DNA of 64,000 nt from Thuidium tamariscinum (lineage: Eukaryota > Streptophyta > Bryopsida > Hypnales > Thuidiaceae): positions 21,521,052-21,585,051 of the forward strand of contig OX344755.2 of assembly GCA_947034885.2 (NCBI GenBank), given 5' to 3'. Positions 48,500 to 60,815 of the stretch are shown here, piece by piece; within the stretch, counting starts at the first letter, position 1, and each line of letters opens with the position of its first letter. Position numbers and translations under genes: made by a program. The notes under the pieces are model-generated. The model was not told the DNA's origin. It saw only the letters and a program-made list of their open reading frames with translations, and did not search any database.

Positions 48500-49035
48500 T
48501 TGGGTAGGCGACTTCGGGTGGGGCGACTGCGCTTCAAGATAGGGCGACCGCGTGTCTAATTTTGAGGGCGACTTTGGGAAGGGCGACCGCGCTTCAAAAT
48601 AGGGCGACCACGTGTCCAATTTTGAGGGTGACCTCTTGTCGAGGGGCGACCTCGGGTGGGCGACCTCTAGTTTGGGGGCGACCTCTTATCAAGAGGCGAC
48701 CGCGGGTGGGTGACCTCTGGTCTAGGGGCGACCTCTTGTCAAGGGGCGACCGCGGGTGGGCGACCTCTTTGTTGCAATTGTCAAAAAAACACTTAAAACT
48801 GCCATTTTTAGTACAAAAAACAAAAAAAATTAGAAATGAAATTTTTTTCATATATAATGGTAGGATCTTGTAATATTATAGTATGAGAATATGTGAAAAA
48901 AATTTCAAAATATTTCACCACACAGATTGCAAGATAATTGCATTCAAAGTGTAGAAATTATGTTTTGGGGGACTCTGGCGACCTCGGGTGGGCGACCTCT
49001 TGTCTAGGGGCGACCTCGGGTGGGCGACTTCTTTG
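48500..49035. repeat. GGGCGACC cluster, left side of the hAT-like element
   Basis: More than fifteen copies of gggcgacc or close variants (gggcgacctcttgtc, gggcgaccgcgggtg). The stretch ending 'ctttgttgcaattgtc' with about 200 bp after it is duplicated at a spacing of about 264 bp. Confidence 0.75.
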
Positions 49036-49239
49036 TTGCAATTGTCAAAAAAACACTCAAAACTGCCATTTCTAGTATAAAGAGCAAAAAAAATTTTAAA
49101 TGGAATCTTTTGCAAATGTAATGGAAGGATCTTATAATATTATACTATAAGAATATGTGAAAAAAATTTCAAAATTTTTCACCACATAGATTGCAAGATA
49201 ATTGCATTCAAAGTGAAAAAACTATGTTTTAGGGGACAA

Positions 49240-51090
49240 TGACAAACTAAGGTAGACATGCCTATTTGCAATCTAGCTATATTGGAGTCAATTCTAAGAG
49301 GGACACATATTTATTTGAAGTGTGCACATGTTTCTTGAATCAAACCCAAATGAAATTATAATTTTTCAATCAAAATCGTAATTTCTATGAATTTTTGAAG
49401 TAGACAATCCTAAATTACAAAACCGCCTTTAGGCTAGGATCATAAACAACTTATAAACATTGTATAACCACCTAATCAACAACTAGATATTTTCTATTTA
49501 AATAGTGACACATTACTCCAACTTGTCATAAAATCCTTGATTTTGTCATAGAATGAAGGGAATTGGGGGGGGAGGTAGAAATGGGGCCAAAACTAGAGTG
49601 ACGGAAATAGGCTAGTCTAGTTGGTGGAATAGAGTTACAAATGGAAATGGGTTGGTCTACTTTAGCTTAAGAGATTTGATTTTCTTAACTTAAAAAGTTT
49701 TCACTTTAGATCTTAACTTAATATATCATTCAAAATTAAGTTGAGAATGTAGGAAAAATAAAAGTTAGAAAAATAATGTGGTTGTCATTTTATTTTAAAT
49801 TATTAAGTAGAAGGTACATCATAGAGGGAAAAAAATTAATAGCTCTAAGGTGGAAATGTGGAAATAGAAATGCTAATCGTAATGGTGAGATTGTTCGATT
49901 AATCAATGTTAATACTACAAAACTGCTTTTAAAAAAATTAAAATTGAAGTAAAAAATGAATCCTATCTCAAACAATTTCAAAATCTTATTATTATTGTCC
50001 ACAAAACAAAATGATTCATAATATTTGCATCACCAATCTAAATAAAATGAATCAAAGTTCTAAGAAGACAAAATTACAATCTATAAGAAAAAAAAAATTT
50101 ATTTTTTGTGGATTTGTTTTTACCTACATAATTTAGATCTAAGCTTATTGTGATATGACTCTTGCTTTTAGGCACTAATTCAAATAAAACTACATTTCTA
50201 GAAAGCCAATAAGATTCTCTATCTTATAATAATATTTCAAAAAGTTCCATAAAAATTTGACATTATAGGAACTTGTACAAAATCCACTTTACCCTGTTGT
50301 GGAGACAATGAAACTTTAGAAGATTACAATCTACTAATGTATTACTTATCAAAAAGATTTTGAAATATAAAATTATGGATTGTGATTTTTTTTAAATCAT
50401 CCCCATTTGATTTTTTCTAATCTCCAAGCATCAATATATTCTTATATTTCTTAGCAAGTTAGCATCTTCACCTAAATTTTAAAATGAGAAGAAATAGATT
50501 TGAATTAAAACTTCTCCTTGTAATTTATGTAAAAGTCAAAGAATCATTCTAAAGCTGTATTATTAAATAATTAGATTTCAAAATACAAAATAATGAATGG
50601 ATATTTGTGTAAGAACTTCATCACTTCTATTTTTCTATTTTTCAAGCATCATTATATTTATGTATAATTTACCACCTTCACCAAAAAATTTAAAACTAGA
50701 GGGAAGAGATTATTTTAACTTAGAACTTCTCTTTTGATTTTATATAAATCTCATAGTCATTCTAATTGTGTGAAATTTATAACTCAGGAGGGGGGGCACT
50801 CCTGGTTTATTTAGTTATAGCGTGCAATCAAATGAAAGGTGCTTTTAATTCCCTTAGCCTAAATTTTAAACAATTTTTAGAAATAAATTAGCATCACTAA
50901 AATGAGCTATTATCATTATAAATAATGAAGGGTAGAAAATAATACACAACTTTATCAAATTTGTTTTTCTAAATAAGGGTAGCCAAAAAGGATCTCTAGA
51001 AATTTGAACTTTTATGAAGTATACTAAGTTTGAAATAAGGAATCCTATGAGCTAAATACTATGAGAGCATGAGCTCTACATGTAAATGAG
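49240..51090. other. AT-rich body of the hAT-like element
   Basis: No gene or recognisable transposase remnant. Near 50380-50780 there are two diverged copies of the roughly 215-bp repeat that forms the array at 51560-52960. Confidence 0.5.
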
Positions 51091-51091
51091 A

Positions 51092-51200
51092 GTGACAACT
51101 AATGAATGACAACTAATGGGTGACAATTAATGGTGACAACTAATAGTGACAACTAATGGTGACAACTAAAGGTGACAACTAATGGTGACAACTAATGGTT
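51092..51200 (+). repeat. Short tandem repeat, 'ggtgacaactaat' (about 15 bp)
   Basis: About seven imperfect copies of gtgacaactaatgg in a row. Confidence 0.85.
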
Positions 51201-51559
51201 GTACTCTTATGAGTACTCACACTTTGAATGTGTTTGAATAAAATTGTTTAAAATGAAAGTATTGCTTATCTAGTCTCTAGCCTCTACATGTATCACATGT
51301 TTAGTCAAAGTTTTAATGACAAATTCTTTTTTCTTTGTAATTATTTGCAAAAAAAATGCATGTCTTTCTTATGTATAATGAACATAGTGTATAATTAATT
51401 AGCACCCAAGAAAAATTCAAAATAAAGATAGGGTTATTGAAATTACCTAACTTTAAAAATTTAGGTAAAGATAGGTCTATTTTAATTCACCAAATGTACC
51501 TACATTGCCCCCATCTTATAAGGGCTTGAATGCACGTAATGTCCTAATATATTACAAAG

Positions 51560-52960
51560 TGCATCCCCCAAGATTTATAAAGTGAATTATAGGATACAAA
51601 ATAATTATTAGAATTTTGTGTAACTAAAAACTTCTCCATTTGAATTTCTCTATTTTCTTAGCATCAACATATTCATGTATTCTTCATTACCTTCACCAAA
51701 AGCTTAAAAACTAAAAAGAAGAGATTCAGATGAAAACTTTCCTTTTTCATCTAATCAAATCTTAAAGTCATTCTAATGGTGTAATATTCATTAAGTGAAT
51801 TTTAGAATAAAAAAGAATGCATGGATATTTGTGAACAATCTTCTCGATTTAAAATTCTCTATTTTTCAAGCATCATTATGTTTGCGTACTATTTATCAAT
51901 CTCCACCTTCAACAATAAATCAAAAATAAAAAGGAAGAACTTTAATTTAAAAAATTTTAATTTTAATTTCTACAAATGTTATTTGAAGGCTCATCCTAAT
52001 GGCAAATTATTTATCAAGCAAATTTTAGAACTCAAAATAGGGGATGGAGACTTTAATAACAACTTGCCTATTTCAATTTTTCCTATTTTCAAACCATCAT
52101 CATTGTCATGTCTTATTTAGGCACCACCTTGATTTTATCCTAAAAATTAGAGGGAAGAGATATAAGTGAAACTTCTCTTTTTTATTTATACAACTTTATT
52201 TTGAAGGCTTATCCTCATGGTGGATTATTCTATCAAATAGATTTTAGAACTCAAAATAGTAGATAAAGATTTCAATAACAATTTGCCCATAAGCCCATTT
52301 GAATTTCTTCATTTTTCAAGCATCATGATACTCATGTTTTATTTAAACACAACCTTAATTTTGTCTTTAAAATTAGAGGGAAGAGATTAAAAAAATGAAA
52401 CTCCTCTTTTAGATTTATGCAACTTTAATTTGAAGGCTCATCTTTTTGGTAAATTATTTATCAAGTGGATGTTAGAACTCAAAATAGTGGATAGAGATTT
52501 CAATAACAATTTACCCATTTGAGTTCTCTATTTCCAAAGTATCACCATACTCATATCTTAATATTTCACCACCTTCATCTCAATCCTAAAAATTAGTGGA
52601 ACGATATTTAAATGAAAACATTTGCTTTTTGACTTACAAAAATGTCAAAGAATTGTTGTGGTAAAAAACATTTATCAAATAAATTCTAGAATACAAAATA
52701 ATAGATTGAGATTTGTATAAGAAGATATCCATTAAAATTTTCCATTCTTGAAGCATCATTCTACTCAAGTATTATTTACTACTTCAATTTAAGATTTTAA
52801 AATAAGAAGAAAGAGATTTAAATGATAACTTCTCCTTTTAGTTTATGTAAATGTCAATGAATCATCCTCATAGTGTATTGGATTTCAAAATACAAAATAA
52901 TAAATAGAGATCAATGTAGATTGTTCCCCATTTAATTTATCAATAAATTAAAAATTACAA
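51560..52960 (+). repeat. Degenerate tandem array, about 200-228-bp period
   Basis: 'tttagaactcaaaatag' or a close variant recurs near 51591, 51803, 52026, 52245, 52473, 52687 and 52880, each followed by 'tttcaagcatcat' and 'agagggaagagatt'-like text. Old satellite-like DNA; the open frame at 51821-52120 is a chance product. Confidence 0.7.
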
Positions 52961-53359
52961 TTCCATTTACATAAACATTCATACAATAATAAATTTCCCT
53001 TTCCGCAAAATCTGAATCCTCAATGAAAGTTGTGACCTTATCACTCCAATTATCCAGTAGAAAGAACTCATAGGTTAAATTAGATACACAAAAATTAAAA
53101 CCTTACTATAGACAATCTAAAGTAAACAAATTTTGAGAAGAGCTTTGATATTTAGCAAATGAGATTAGACATTTAGGCATTGAAGTCTAATTTCAAACAT
53201 AAACATTTTCTTAGGTCACCAAACATAGAAGGTACATTAATAAATTCAGAAATTGAAGCAAGTGTAAGTACTCACAATGAGTTAGACTATTCTTTCCCTC
53301 CATTTTTCAAAAAAATGTCATACACTATGTTTCTTTCGCGACCACTTCTCAAGGGCGAC

Positions 53360-54235
53360 CTCTTGTAAGCGACCGCGGGTGTGGGGCGACCTCTTGTAGG
53401 AGAATGCGGGTGTGGGGCGACCGCGGGTGGAGGTGGGAGCCATTCTCTTATACAAGTTCGAAAAAAGTCATTTTTGGGCCATTTTGGGCCATTTTGGGGC
53501 TACTTCGGGTCTTGGGGCGACCTCTTGTGGGCGACCGCGGGTGTGGGGCGACCTCTTGTAGGAGAATGCGGGTGTGGGGCGACCGCGGGTGGAGGTGGGA
53601 GCCATTCTCTTATACAAGTTCGAAAAAAGTCATTTTTGGGCCATTTTGGGCCATTTTGGGGCTACTTCGGGTCTTGGGGCGACCTCTTGTGGGCGACCGC
53701 GGGTGTGGGGCGACCTCTTGTAGGAGAACGCGGGTGTGGGGCGACCGCGGGTGGAGGTGGGAGCCATTCCCTTGTCCAAGTTCGAAAAAAGTCATTTTTG
53801 GGCCATTTTGGGCCATTTTGGGGCGACTTCGGGTCTTGGGGCGACCTCTTGTGGGCCACCGCGGGTGTGGGGCGACTTCTTGTAGGAGAACGCAGGTGTG
53901 GGGCGACCGCGGGTGGAGGTGGGAGCCATTCCCCTGTCCAAGTTCGAAAAAAGTCATTTTTGGGCCATTTTGGGCCATTTTGGGGCGACTTCGGGTCTTG
54001 GGGCGACCTCTTGTGGGCGACCGCGGGTGTGGGGCGACCGAAGGTAGGAGAATGCGGGTGTGGGGCGACCGCGGGTGGAGGTAGGAGCCATTCCCTTGTC
54101 CAAGTTCAAAAAAAATCATTTTTGGGCCATTTTGGGCCATTTTGGGGCGACTTCAGGTCTTGGGGCGACCTCTTGTGGGCAACCGCAGGTGTAGGGCAAT
54201 TGGAGGTGGAGGTGGGAGCCATTGCCTTGCCTTTG
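53360..54235 (+). repeat. 162-bp tandem array, about five copies
   Basis: The 'ccgcgggtggaggtggga' (or variant) step recurs at 53421, 53583, 53745, 53907 and 54069, a regular 162 bp, with a shorter final unit. Each unit carries two to three gggcgacc motifs and a doubled 'gggccatttt'. Because 162 is divisible by 3, long frames stay open on both strands (285, 226 and 176 codons); these are repeat artefacts and are not called as genes. Confidence 0.92.
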
Positions 54236-54239
54236 TAAC

Positions 54240-55968
54240 ATTCTCTTTTATTTTGGAATTTTTTGGGCATTAGATTGAGATTTTTCAACTTGTTTATTAT
54301 TTTTCCTAAAAATTAAAGAATTGTTGGTAGATGACTCTAAAATTATTCTCTGTGAACAAGTGATAACATTTAAAGAAGAGTATAGAGAGAATGCAAGTAA
54401 AGTATAAATATACAATGGAATCTATTTTGTATTCTATTGGAAAATTTGCCAACTTGATGAAAATTAATTAATAATATGGAAAAATACAATAGTGAAGTAT
54501 TTGAAAATACATCAACATTAAGGTGCTTAATGAGGAAGTTGGGTGTATTGCTTTGAAGAAGCAATTGACAAATGGATAGTTGGTGAACTTGCTTATAGAT
54601 AAACTGTGGTTGATGAAGCTCTTGAAAATAGTTTCCCCCATCCATTATTTTGTAATAGGACATGATATTCCTATATTAGCATAAATGGTTAGGCCACATT
54701 GCATGCCTCTAAATTTCAAAAACTAATGTAAATAAATTAACAAATTCTTTATGATGTGCCATTTAGAAAAATATGTTGAATATCTTGTATGCAAGCCTGC
54801 AAGGTGATAAGGTGTTGAGGTCTATGCATAGAATCTCAAATTTGAATTCTCTTGTGCAAATATTTTGTAATTTTTGTCATAAAATTTACTCTCATTTGTT
54901 CATTCCTAAATTACTGCATGAAAAAGTCTACAAAACGAAATTGAAATATAACACGTAAAGAATCAAGAATCCCCTTGTCTACATATAAAGCTATGATTCA
55001 TTCTATTTGGACTAATGATTAAAAAATTATAGATAATCTTGTTTTTTGAGCAATTATAGAAACTTCTTGAAAAATAACGTATTAGATTTCATTTTGAATG
55101 CAATTTTCACAAATTTTCTAAAATACTATTTATCAAGTTAAAATTTTCTTCCTAGAAAAATCACACAATTAGAATTTATGTGATTCAATTCTATCCTAGA
55201 GCTATCAATAATTTATTTTTTTATTCAACCTATTTCTACTTAACAATTTGTAAACCCCTAAGTACTCACATGGCTTTCTTTTGGTTGTTGCTTGACTTTG
55301 GGTAGAATTTTTGGGCATTATATTTTTTTTCAATTTAAAAAAATTGGATTGTCTTTCAACATTTACATTCAAAACTAAGATCAATGTGATCAAACAAAAA
55401 TTATAAGAAAAATAGCAGGAAGTGTTTAGAATTGCATAGTGTTGAAAATTTTAATATTTGGAGAAAATGTTGATTTTTTCATTATTAGATATTTTTCATT
55501 TTTTCACAAATCAATAGAAACCACAATTTTGACCAATCCAAAAAAAATCAAGTGCTAAAGATGAAATTTGTATTTTTGGTGATTTTTTTGAAGTTATATC
55601 TTCAAAATTCATTTGAAAATAATCTAAAAACAACTTTAAAACTCTACCTATATAGATACTTTCTATTTTTTGTGTTTCATATAATATTTTTTGATGATAA
55701 CTTCAAAAAAGTTATAGAACTTGTATTTTATCACATTTGCATTTTGTCCTAACCCTTTGGGCTTTTAGGGGTTAGAGATTGAAAAGAAATTTGTTTTTTT
55801 GGAATTTTTTTTCTTAGATTTTTAAATCAATTTTTTAAATTATAATATAACATAAAAAACAAAGTCTATAGTGCAAAAAATTTCCATGAATTACAGTCAA
55901 AGTCATTGAAATTGTAGTCCAACATTCAAAATTTTATTTTTCCAACTTGAATGCTAATATCTTCTAAT
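54240..55968. other. AT-rich body of the hAT-like element
   Basis: No gene, tandem array or transposon end was recognised here. Confidence 0.5.
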
Positions 55969-56815
55969 AGGTGATTGCAAGAAACACTTGTATTATTTGT
56001 TGCATTTTGTCACACCTTAGATTCTGATTTTTTTTTAGCCATAAATTTTGAGTTTTAGCTTCAAATGATTCAAAATTTATTGGGAAGATACTCATGGCTA
56101 TTATGTATCTATAATGAATTTTGGAGATTTTTCAAAAATAACTTATTATTTTTAAATAGCCCCAAAAATTTCTCACAATACTTGATTTAGGGGTTTTTAG
56201 CACCATTTACGTCCCCAAAAAACGAATTTTGACCTAAAATTTGGAGAGGATGGTCTCTTAGTATATTTATAGCTACTGTCTAAATGAATTTTCAAAATAG
56301 ACTTATTTTTATGTATTGTAGAAGTCCACAAAGACAGCTTCATTTTGCATTTTTTTCCAAAGGTATAAAACATTATTTTAGTGAGTTTTTTGGTCATATC
56401 TCATCTCCGCAAAGTTTTTCCAAATGATGTATTTTTATGTATTTTAAGAAAAAATGCAAAATGAAGCTCTCTTTGTAGACTTCTACAACACATTAAAATA
56501 AGTATTTTAAAAATTCATTTAGACAATAGCTATAAGTCTACTAGGAGACCATTCTCTCTAAATTTTAGGTCAAAATTCGTTTTTTTTGCAAGTAAATGGT
56601 GCTAAAAACCCCTAAATCAAGTATTGTGAGAAATTTTTGGGGCTATTTAAAAATAATAAATTATTTTTGAAAAATCTCCAAAATTCATTATAGATTTATA
56701 ATAGCTATGAGTAGCTTCCCTACCAATTTTAAGTCATTTAGAGCAAAAAATAAAAAGTTATGGCCAAAAACAAATAAAAAACTAGGGTGTGACAAAAGGC
56801 TTTAAGTGTTTCTAA
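55969..56815. mobile_element. GCAAGAAAC-family foldback element, right end truncated
   Basis: Left end ggtgattgcaagaaacactt; the right arm ends at aagtgtttct without the expected tgcaatcaccc. The arms are complementary, with the turn near 56430, and closely resemble the foldback at 24395-25483. Confidence 0.75.
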
Positions 56816-56916
56816 ATTTTTATTTTTTGTATTCTTAGATGAGTGCAATTTTTTTAACAACATTAGAAGAGGTCACCCCCCTTTCTTTTTAATACAATGG
56901 AGTTTCCCCATTTGCT

Positions 56917-56925
<9 letters not shown>

Positions 56926-56949
<24 letters not shown>

Positions 56950-57014
56950 GAAGGAAGAAGTCGCCCCCACCCGAGGTCACCTCCTCCCGAGGTCGCCCTG
57001 TACCTGTAGTCGCC
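56926..57014. repeat. Poly-A run and inverted GGGCGACC cluster, right side of the hAT-like element
   Basis: A run of more than 20 A residues is followed by ggtcgcc / agtcgccc motifs, the reverse complement of the left cluster, so the motif faces inward from both ends. Confidence 0.65.
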
Positions 57015-57221
57015 TATCTTTTTCAGATCCGCATGCCCCTCCAAAATGTAATACGTGGATGCCACATGGCATCCAGGTGGTGTTATTTACTATGTGGTAA
57101 ATTTTTAAAAGTCAAAGATAACTTTGACTCTATTGGACGTTGCGAGGGTATCCATGAGACGTTGTGTGACGTCTGGTTGTCGCGATGTCGCGTTGTCGCC
57201 AGAGAAAACCCTGGATGAGCC

Positions 57222-59223
57222 TAGAATCCCACACAAGGGAAAAGTGCGGTATTAGGTGTTTCCTTCATTTGCATGAAAATTTCTTGAAGAATCTTTCAAA
57301 GACGAAATAACATGTCTTGTCCATTGTACATCACAAAAAATGTTGATTTCTCTTAGGAAAATTGATTTTTATGAGACTTTCTATAGAAAAAATGATGGAA
57401 AAATGATATCTTTAAATAGAGAATTATCTCATAAAACTTTAATGGTGTTCACTTAATTTCCATATTCTTGCATAATTAGAATACAGTAGGACATTGAAAA
57501 TACATCCAATGTTCGAATTGCAATCAAATATTCAATTCTTAATTAATTTTGCTACAATTACTATTAGAATAGAAACTAGAATATATGACCTTCATTTAAA
57601 TAGTTGGACTAAAACTCAAAAAATATCTTTACTGTTGATGAATTTCATATTCACTCAATTTATCAAAATACCCCTAAAAGATTTCAAGCCTCATGAAATA
57701 CTTCATTTTTATTTTTATTTTTATTTCTGAAATTAAACAAAATGAAGGTTTTTTACAGATTCCAAAAAAAATTACTCACATTTTGTTTACAAATGAACTA
57801 ATGAAGATATATTTCTCAAATAAGATAAAATATTTATTTCATACATCACAATATATGAAGATATTTTTATATTTCCAATTGAAGCACACTTTTCTTAAGT
57901 TTGTAGACAATTTTAGAGGGGGAAGGGTCACCTTGCTACTTGACCACCCAAACATAAGTAAAAATTTAATCTTCAAATTCTCAAAATTTAGAATTCTTTA
58001 ATTGAAATGATGCATTGTTATAATGCATTGTACACATTTGTAGATTTCATTGAAAACTTGAAAGATCATTTTGAAAAATACTCAAATACTTCTTTATAAT
58101 TGAAAGAATTTCATTTTAAACATTCATAGTCTGTAATATTTTAAGATTGTTTCAATTTTAATATTGAATTTTGGAACTAAAAATGTATGTTTTGATGCTA
58201 GGTACTTTAAAAACAAAAGAGTTTTTTCCCGCTCTTGTAAATTTTATTTTTATACAAACCGTAAAAGTATAAAGTCAAGAATCACCTACGAGGAAAGAAA
58301 AAGTATATATACTAGTGTTTTACAATCCAATCATGCACATGTAGGTTGACCTTTTACCTTCAGACTCTAAAGTCAATTTTCCATATTATAAACTTTTCCA
58401 AGTCAAAAAAATGAAGACACTACCTATATATGTAATACCTCATTAATAATGCTCTTGCCATGTGACACCTACGCAAATCAAGGTTGTGCACATTAGAATT
58501 GCAAAACAACATTATTAATCATTGATCTTCAAAAAATAATTTTATTTTTGTAATTTCAATAACCTTATGTATTCTAAAAATATGGCCCACTCACTTCAAA
58601 TTCAAAAACATGTGATCAATTATGAAATTAGTTTTATTTCAATGAAAGTATATGCAAGGTATGGTGCACTAGATTTCATATGACAATGCATTATTTTAGA
58701 ATTCTCATAATTTCTGAAGAACATTAATGTAATTCTAAAGTATAGTTGTAAATTTTTTTGTGGTTTATATAATTTAAAGAAAAATAAATAATCATTTTGA
58801 TTATAATATTTCTTAGAATTTGTTCTTGATAATGTAAAAGAGCTTTTTAGAATTTCTATGAGGAATTCTATAAAAACCTAATGCACTTTAGAAACACCTG
58901 AAATGCTTTCCAAAAGATGTCTTACTTAGGTGTCACTTTGTAATGCAATTCCATTCACTTAAAAAAATGCTTTCCAAAATTTAAAACATTCCAAATGAAG
59001 ATCATTTTGAATGAAATTTTCAGCTCTAAATTTTTCTTATACACAAATGTTTGAAGAAATCATTTCAAATTGTATTTATAGTTGTATGTAATTGATTTTT
59101 GATATTAATGTTCTAAATGATCATGGTAGTTATTTCTCTGTGTCAAAAGCTTTTTGGATAATTCAATTATTCAATGTAGTTTGATAGCAAGTCCTCCAAT
59201 CTATGGTTCTTTACTATAAAAAA
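57222..59223. other. AT-rich spacer of unit C
   Basis: Collinear with A about 19775-23020 without the A insertions, and still containing the 0.9 kb lost from B. No gene is seen. Confidence 0.55.
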
Positions 59224-60213
59224 TCCTCTTATAAAGATACGATGTTTGTTTGTTTGTTTGTTACGTTGAGATCTCCCGGACCATGAGTCCCCCGGGTGCA
59301 TGTTTGGTACCGTTGGAAAGCCCTCGGCAAGGAGGGGTGCACGGGCTTTGATTCATGGTGTTCCAACCTACGGCATGAAAGTTATTGAATTTTGAAGTTT
59401 CTATATGTTACGTTGAGATCTCCCGGACTGTGAGTCCCCCATGTACGTGTTTAGTACCATCGGAAAGCCCTCGGCAAGGAGGGGTGCACGGGCTTTGATT
59501 CATGGTGTTCCAACCTACGGCATGAAAGTTATTGAATTTTGAAGTTTCTATATGTTACGTTGAGATCTCCCGGACCGTGAGTCCCCCGGGTGCATGTTTG
59601 GTACCGTTGGAAAGCCCTCGGCAAGGAGGGGTGCACGGGCTTTGATTCATGGTGTTCCAACCTACGGCATGAAAGTTATTGAATTTTGAAGTTTCTATAT
59701 GTTACATTGAGATCTCCCGGACCGTGAGTCCCCCATGTACGTGTTTAGTACCATCGGAAAGCCCTCGGCAAGGAGGGGTGCACGGGCTTTGATTCATGGT
59801 GTTCCAACCTACGGCATGAAAGTTATTGAATTTTGAAGTTTCTATATGTTACGTTGAGATCTCCCGGACCGTGAGTCCCCCATGTACGTGTTTAGTACCA
59901 TCGGAAAGCCCTCGGCAAGGAGGGGTGCACGGGCTTTGATTCATGGTGTTCCAACCTACGGCATGAAAGTTATTGAATTTTGAAGTTTCTATATGTTACA
60001 TTGAGATCTCCTAGACCGTGAGTCCCCCATGTACGTGTTTAGTACCATCGGAAAGCCCTCGGCAAGGAGGGGTGCATGGGCTTTGATTCATGGTGTTCCA
60101 ACCTACGGCATGAAAGTTATTGAAGTTTTTGAAGTTTTTGTACATTAAAAAAGTTAGAAAATTATTTATTCTGTTGTTTTTCCAGACCATGGCAACGGCA
60201 CGGGCCACCCTAG
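59224..60213 (+). mobile_element. Non-autonomous Helitron, 990 bp
   Basis: 5' end TCCTCTTATAAAGATACGAT, 3' end GGCACGGGCCACCCTAG followed by host T; inserted between A (59223) and T (60214) with no target duplication, as Helitrons do. A short stem TGGC/GCCA with the GC-rich ggcaacggcacgggcc lies just before CTAG. Units A (about 23021) and B (about 37985) have the empty aaaaa/tatatattg site. Most of the body is the 147-bp array; no Rep/helicase. Confidence 0.85.
59261..60142 (+). repeat. 147-bp tandem array, six copies
   Basis: 'ttacgttgagatctcc' or variant starts at 59261, 59408, 59555, 59702, 59849 and 59996, exactly 147 bp apart. Two subtypes differ at cccgggtgcatgtttggt versus ccatgtacgtgtttagt; copies 1 and 3 are the first type, 2 and 4-6 the second. 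A short TTTG run precedes the first copy. Confidence 0.95.
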
Positions 60214-60815
60214 TATATATTGAATTACATTGGACTACATTCATTCCTAAAGGATTAGGCTTGTAGTGTATTCACTATTGCACATGCACACCAATTGAAA
60301 TAAAGGTGATATTCCCATAAAGGTAAGTGTTATTTTATACTTTTTGACAAAGTTTCATAAATTATAATAAGAAATTCACACCAAACAATCTTGCTAGAAA
60401 TTCATATTATTTGCTAATGGGATAGTGACTCTCTAGAGCTTGCACTTTTAGAAAAACATCAAAAATAATTATCTAATAATTCAAGCAGTGCAAAATGTGA
60501 GGGTATGGCGCTTCTAGTGTTGACAAAATTACTAAATAAGTGACTATTTTTCTTCTTGACCTTTTGAAGCGTGCATTTTATGCTTAACAATTAGAAGTGC
60601 TATGAATTTTGTACAATGTTACATTCTTTGAACACTATGGCAAAAATATCGGCACTTAACCAACAATCTTGAAATATTTGCAATTTGAAGTCCTATGCCC
60701 TTTCAACTTCAACAATTCTTAACTAATGGGGTAGAAGCCTATAAGTTCTTGTCTCTTCGAAGGAAATGTATTCATTTGTATTTTAGGAACATTTCATGTC
60801 TCGGAATGCAATTTA
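60214..60815. other. AT-rich spacer of unit C
   Basis: Collinear with A about 23025-23550 and B about 37990-38600; no gene is seen. Confidence 0.5.

Larger units (their letters stand above)
48319..57213. mobile_element. 8.9-kb hAT-like non-autonomous element, TSD GATGAGCC
   Basis: It starts CAGGGTTTTCT and ends AGAAAACCCTG; the 8-bp GATGAGCC occurs at 48311-48318 and 57214-57221. The uninterrupted target (ttggatgagcctag or a close variant) exists in units A and B. An 8-bp duplication with CAGGG ends fits the hAT superfamily. The body has no transposase-like frame. It holds GGGCGACC clusters near both ends, degenerate and regular tandem arrays, and a nested foldback element at 55969. The terminal inverted repeat is short (about 11 bp, then imperfect). 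Confidence 0.75.

Noticed and set aside
53381..54238. 285-codon open frame, longest in the window
   Set aside because: It is a by-product of a 162-bp tandem array (period divisible by 3); equally long frames exist in other frames and on the other strand.
48319..57213. Possible LTR retrotransposon
   Set aside because: The ends are inverted rather than direct repeats, no TG...CA termini, and no gag or pol frames; the 8-bp duplication points to a hAT-type element.
59261..60142. CRISPR-like regular repeat
   Set aside because: The 147-bp units are directly adjacent without spacers and lie inside a Helitron in plant nuclear DNA.
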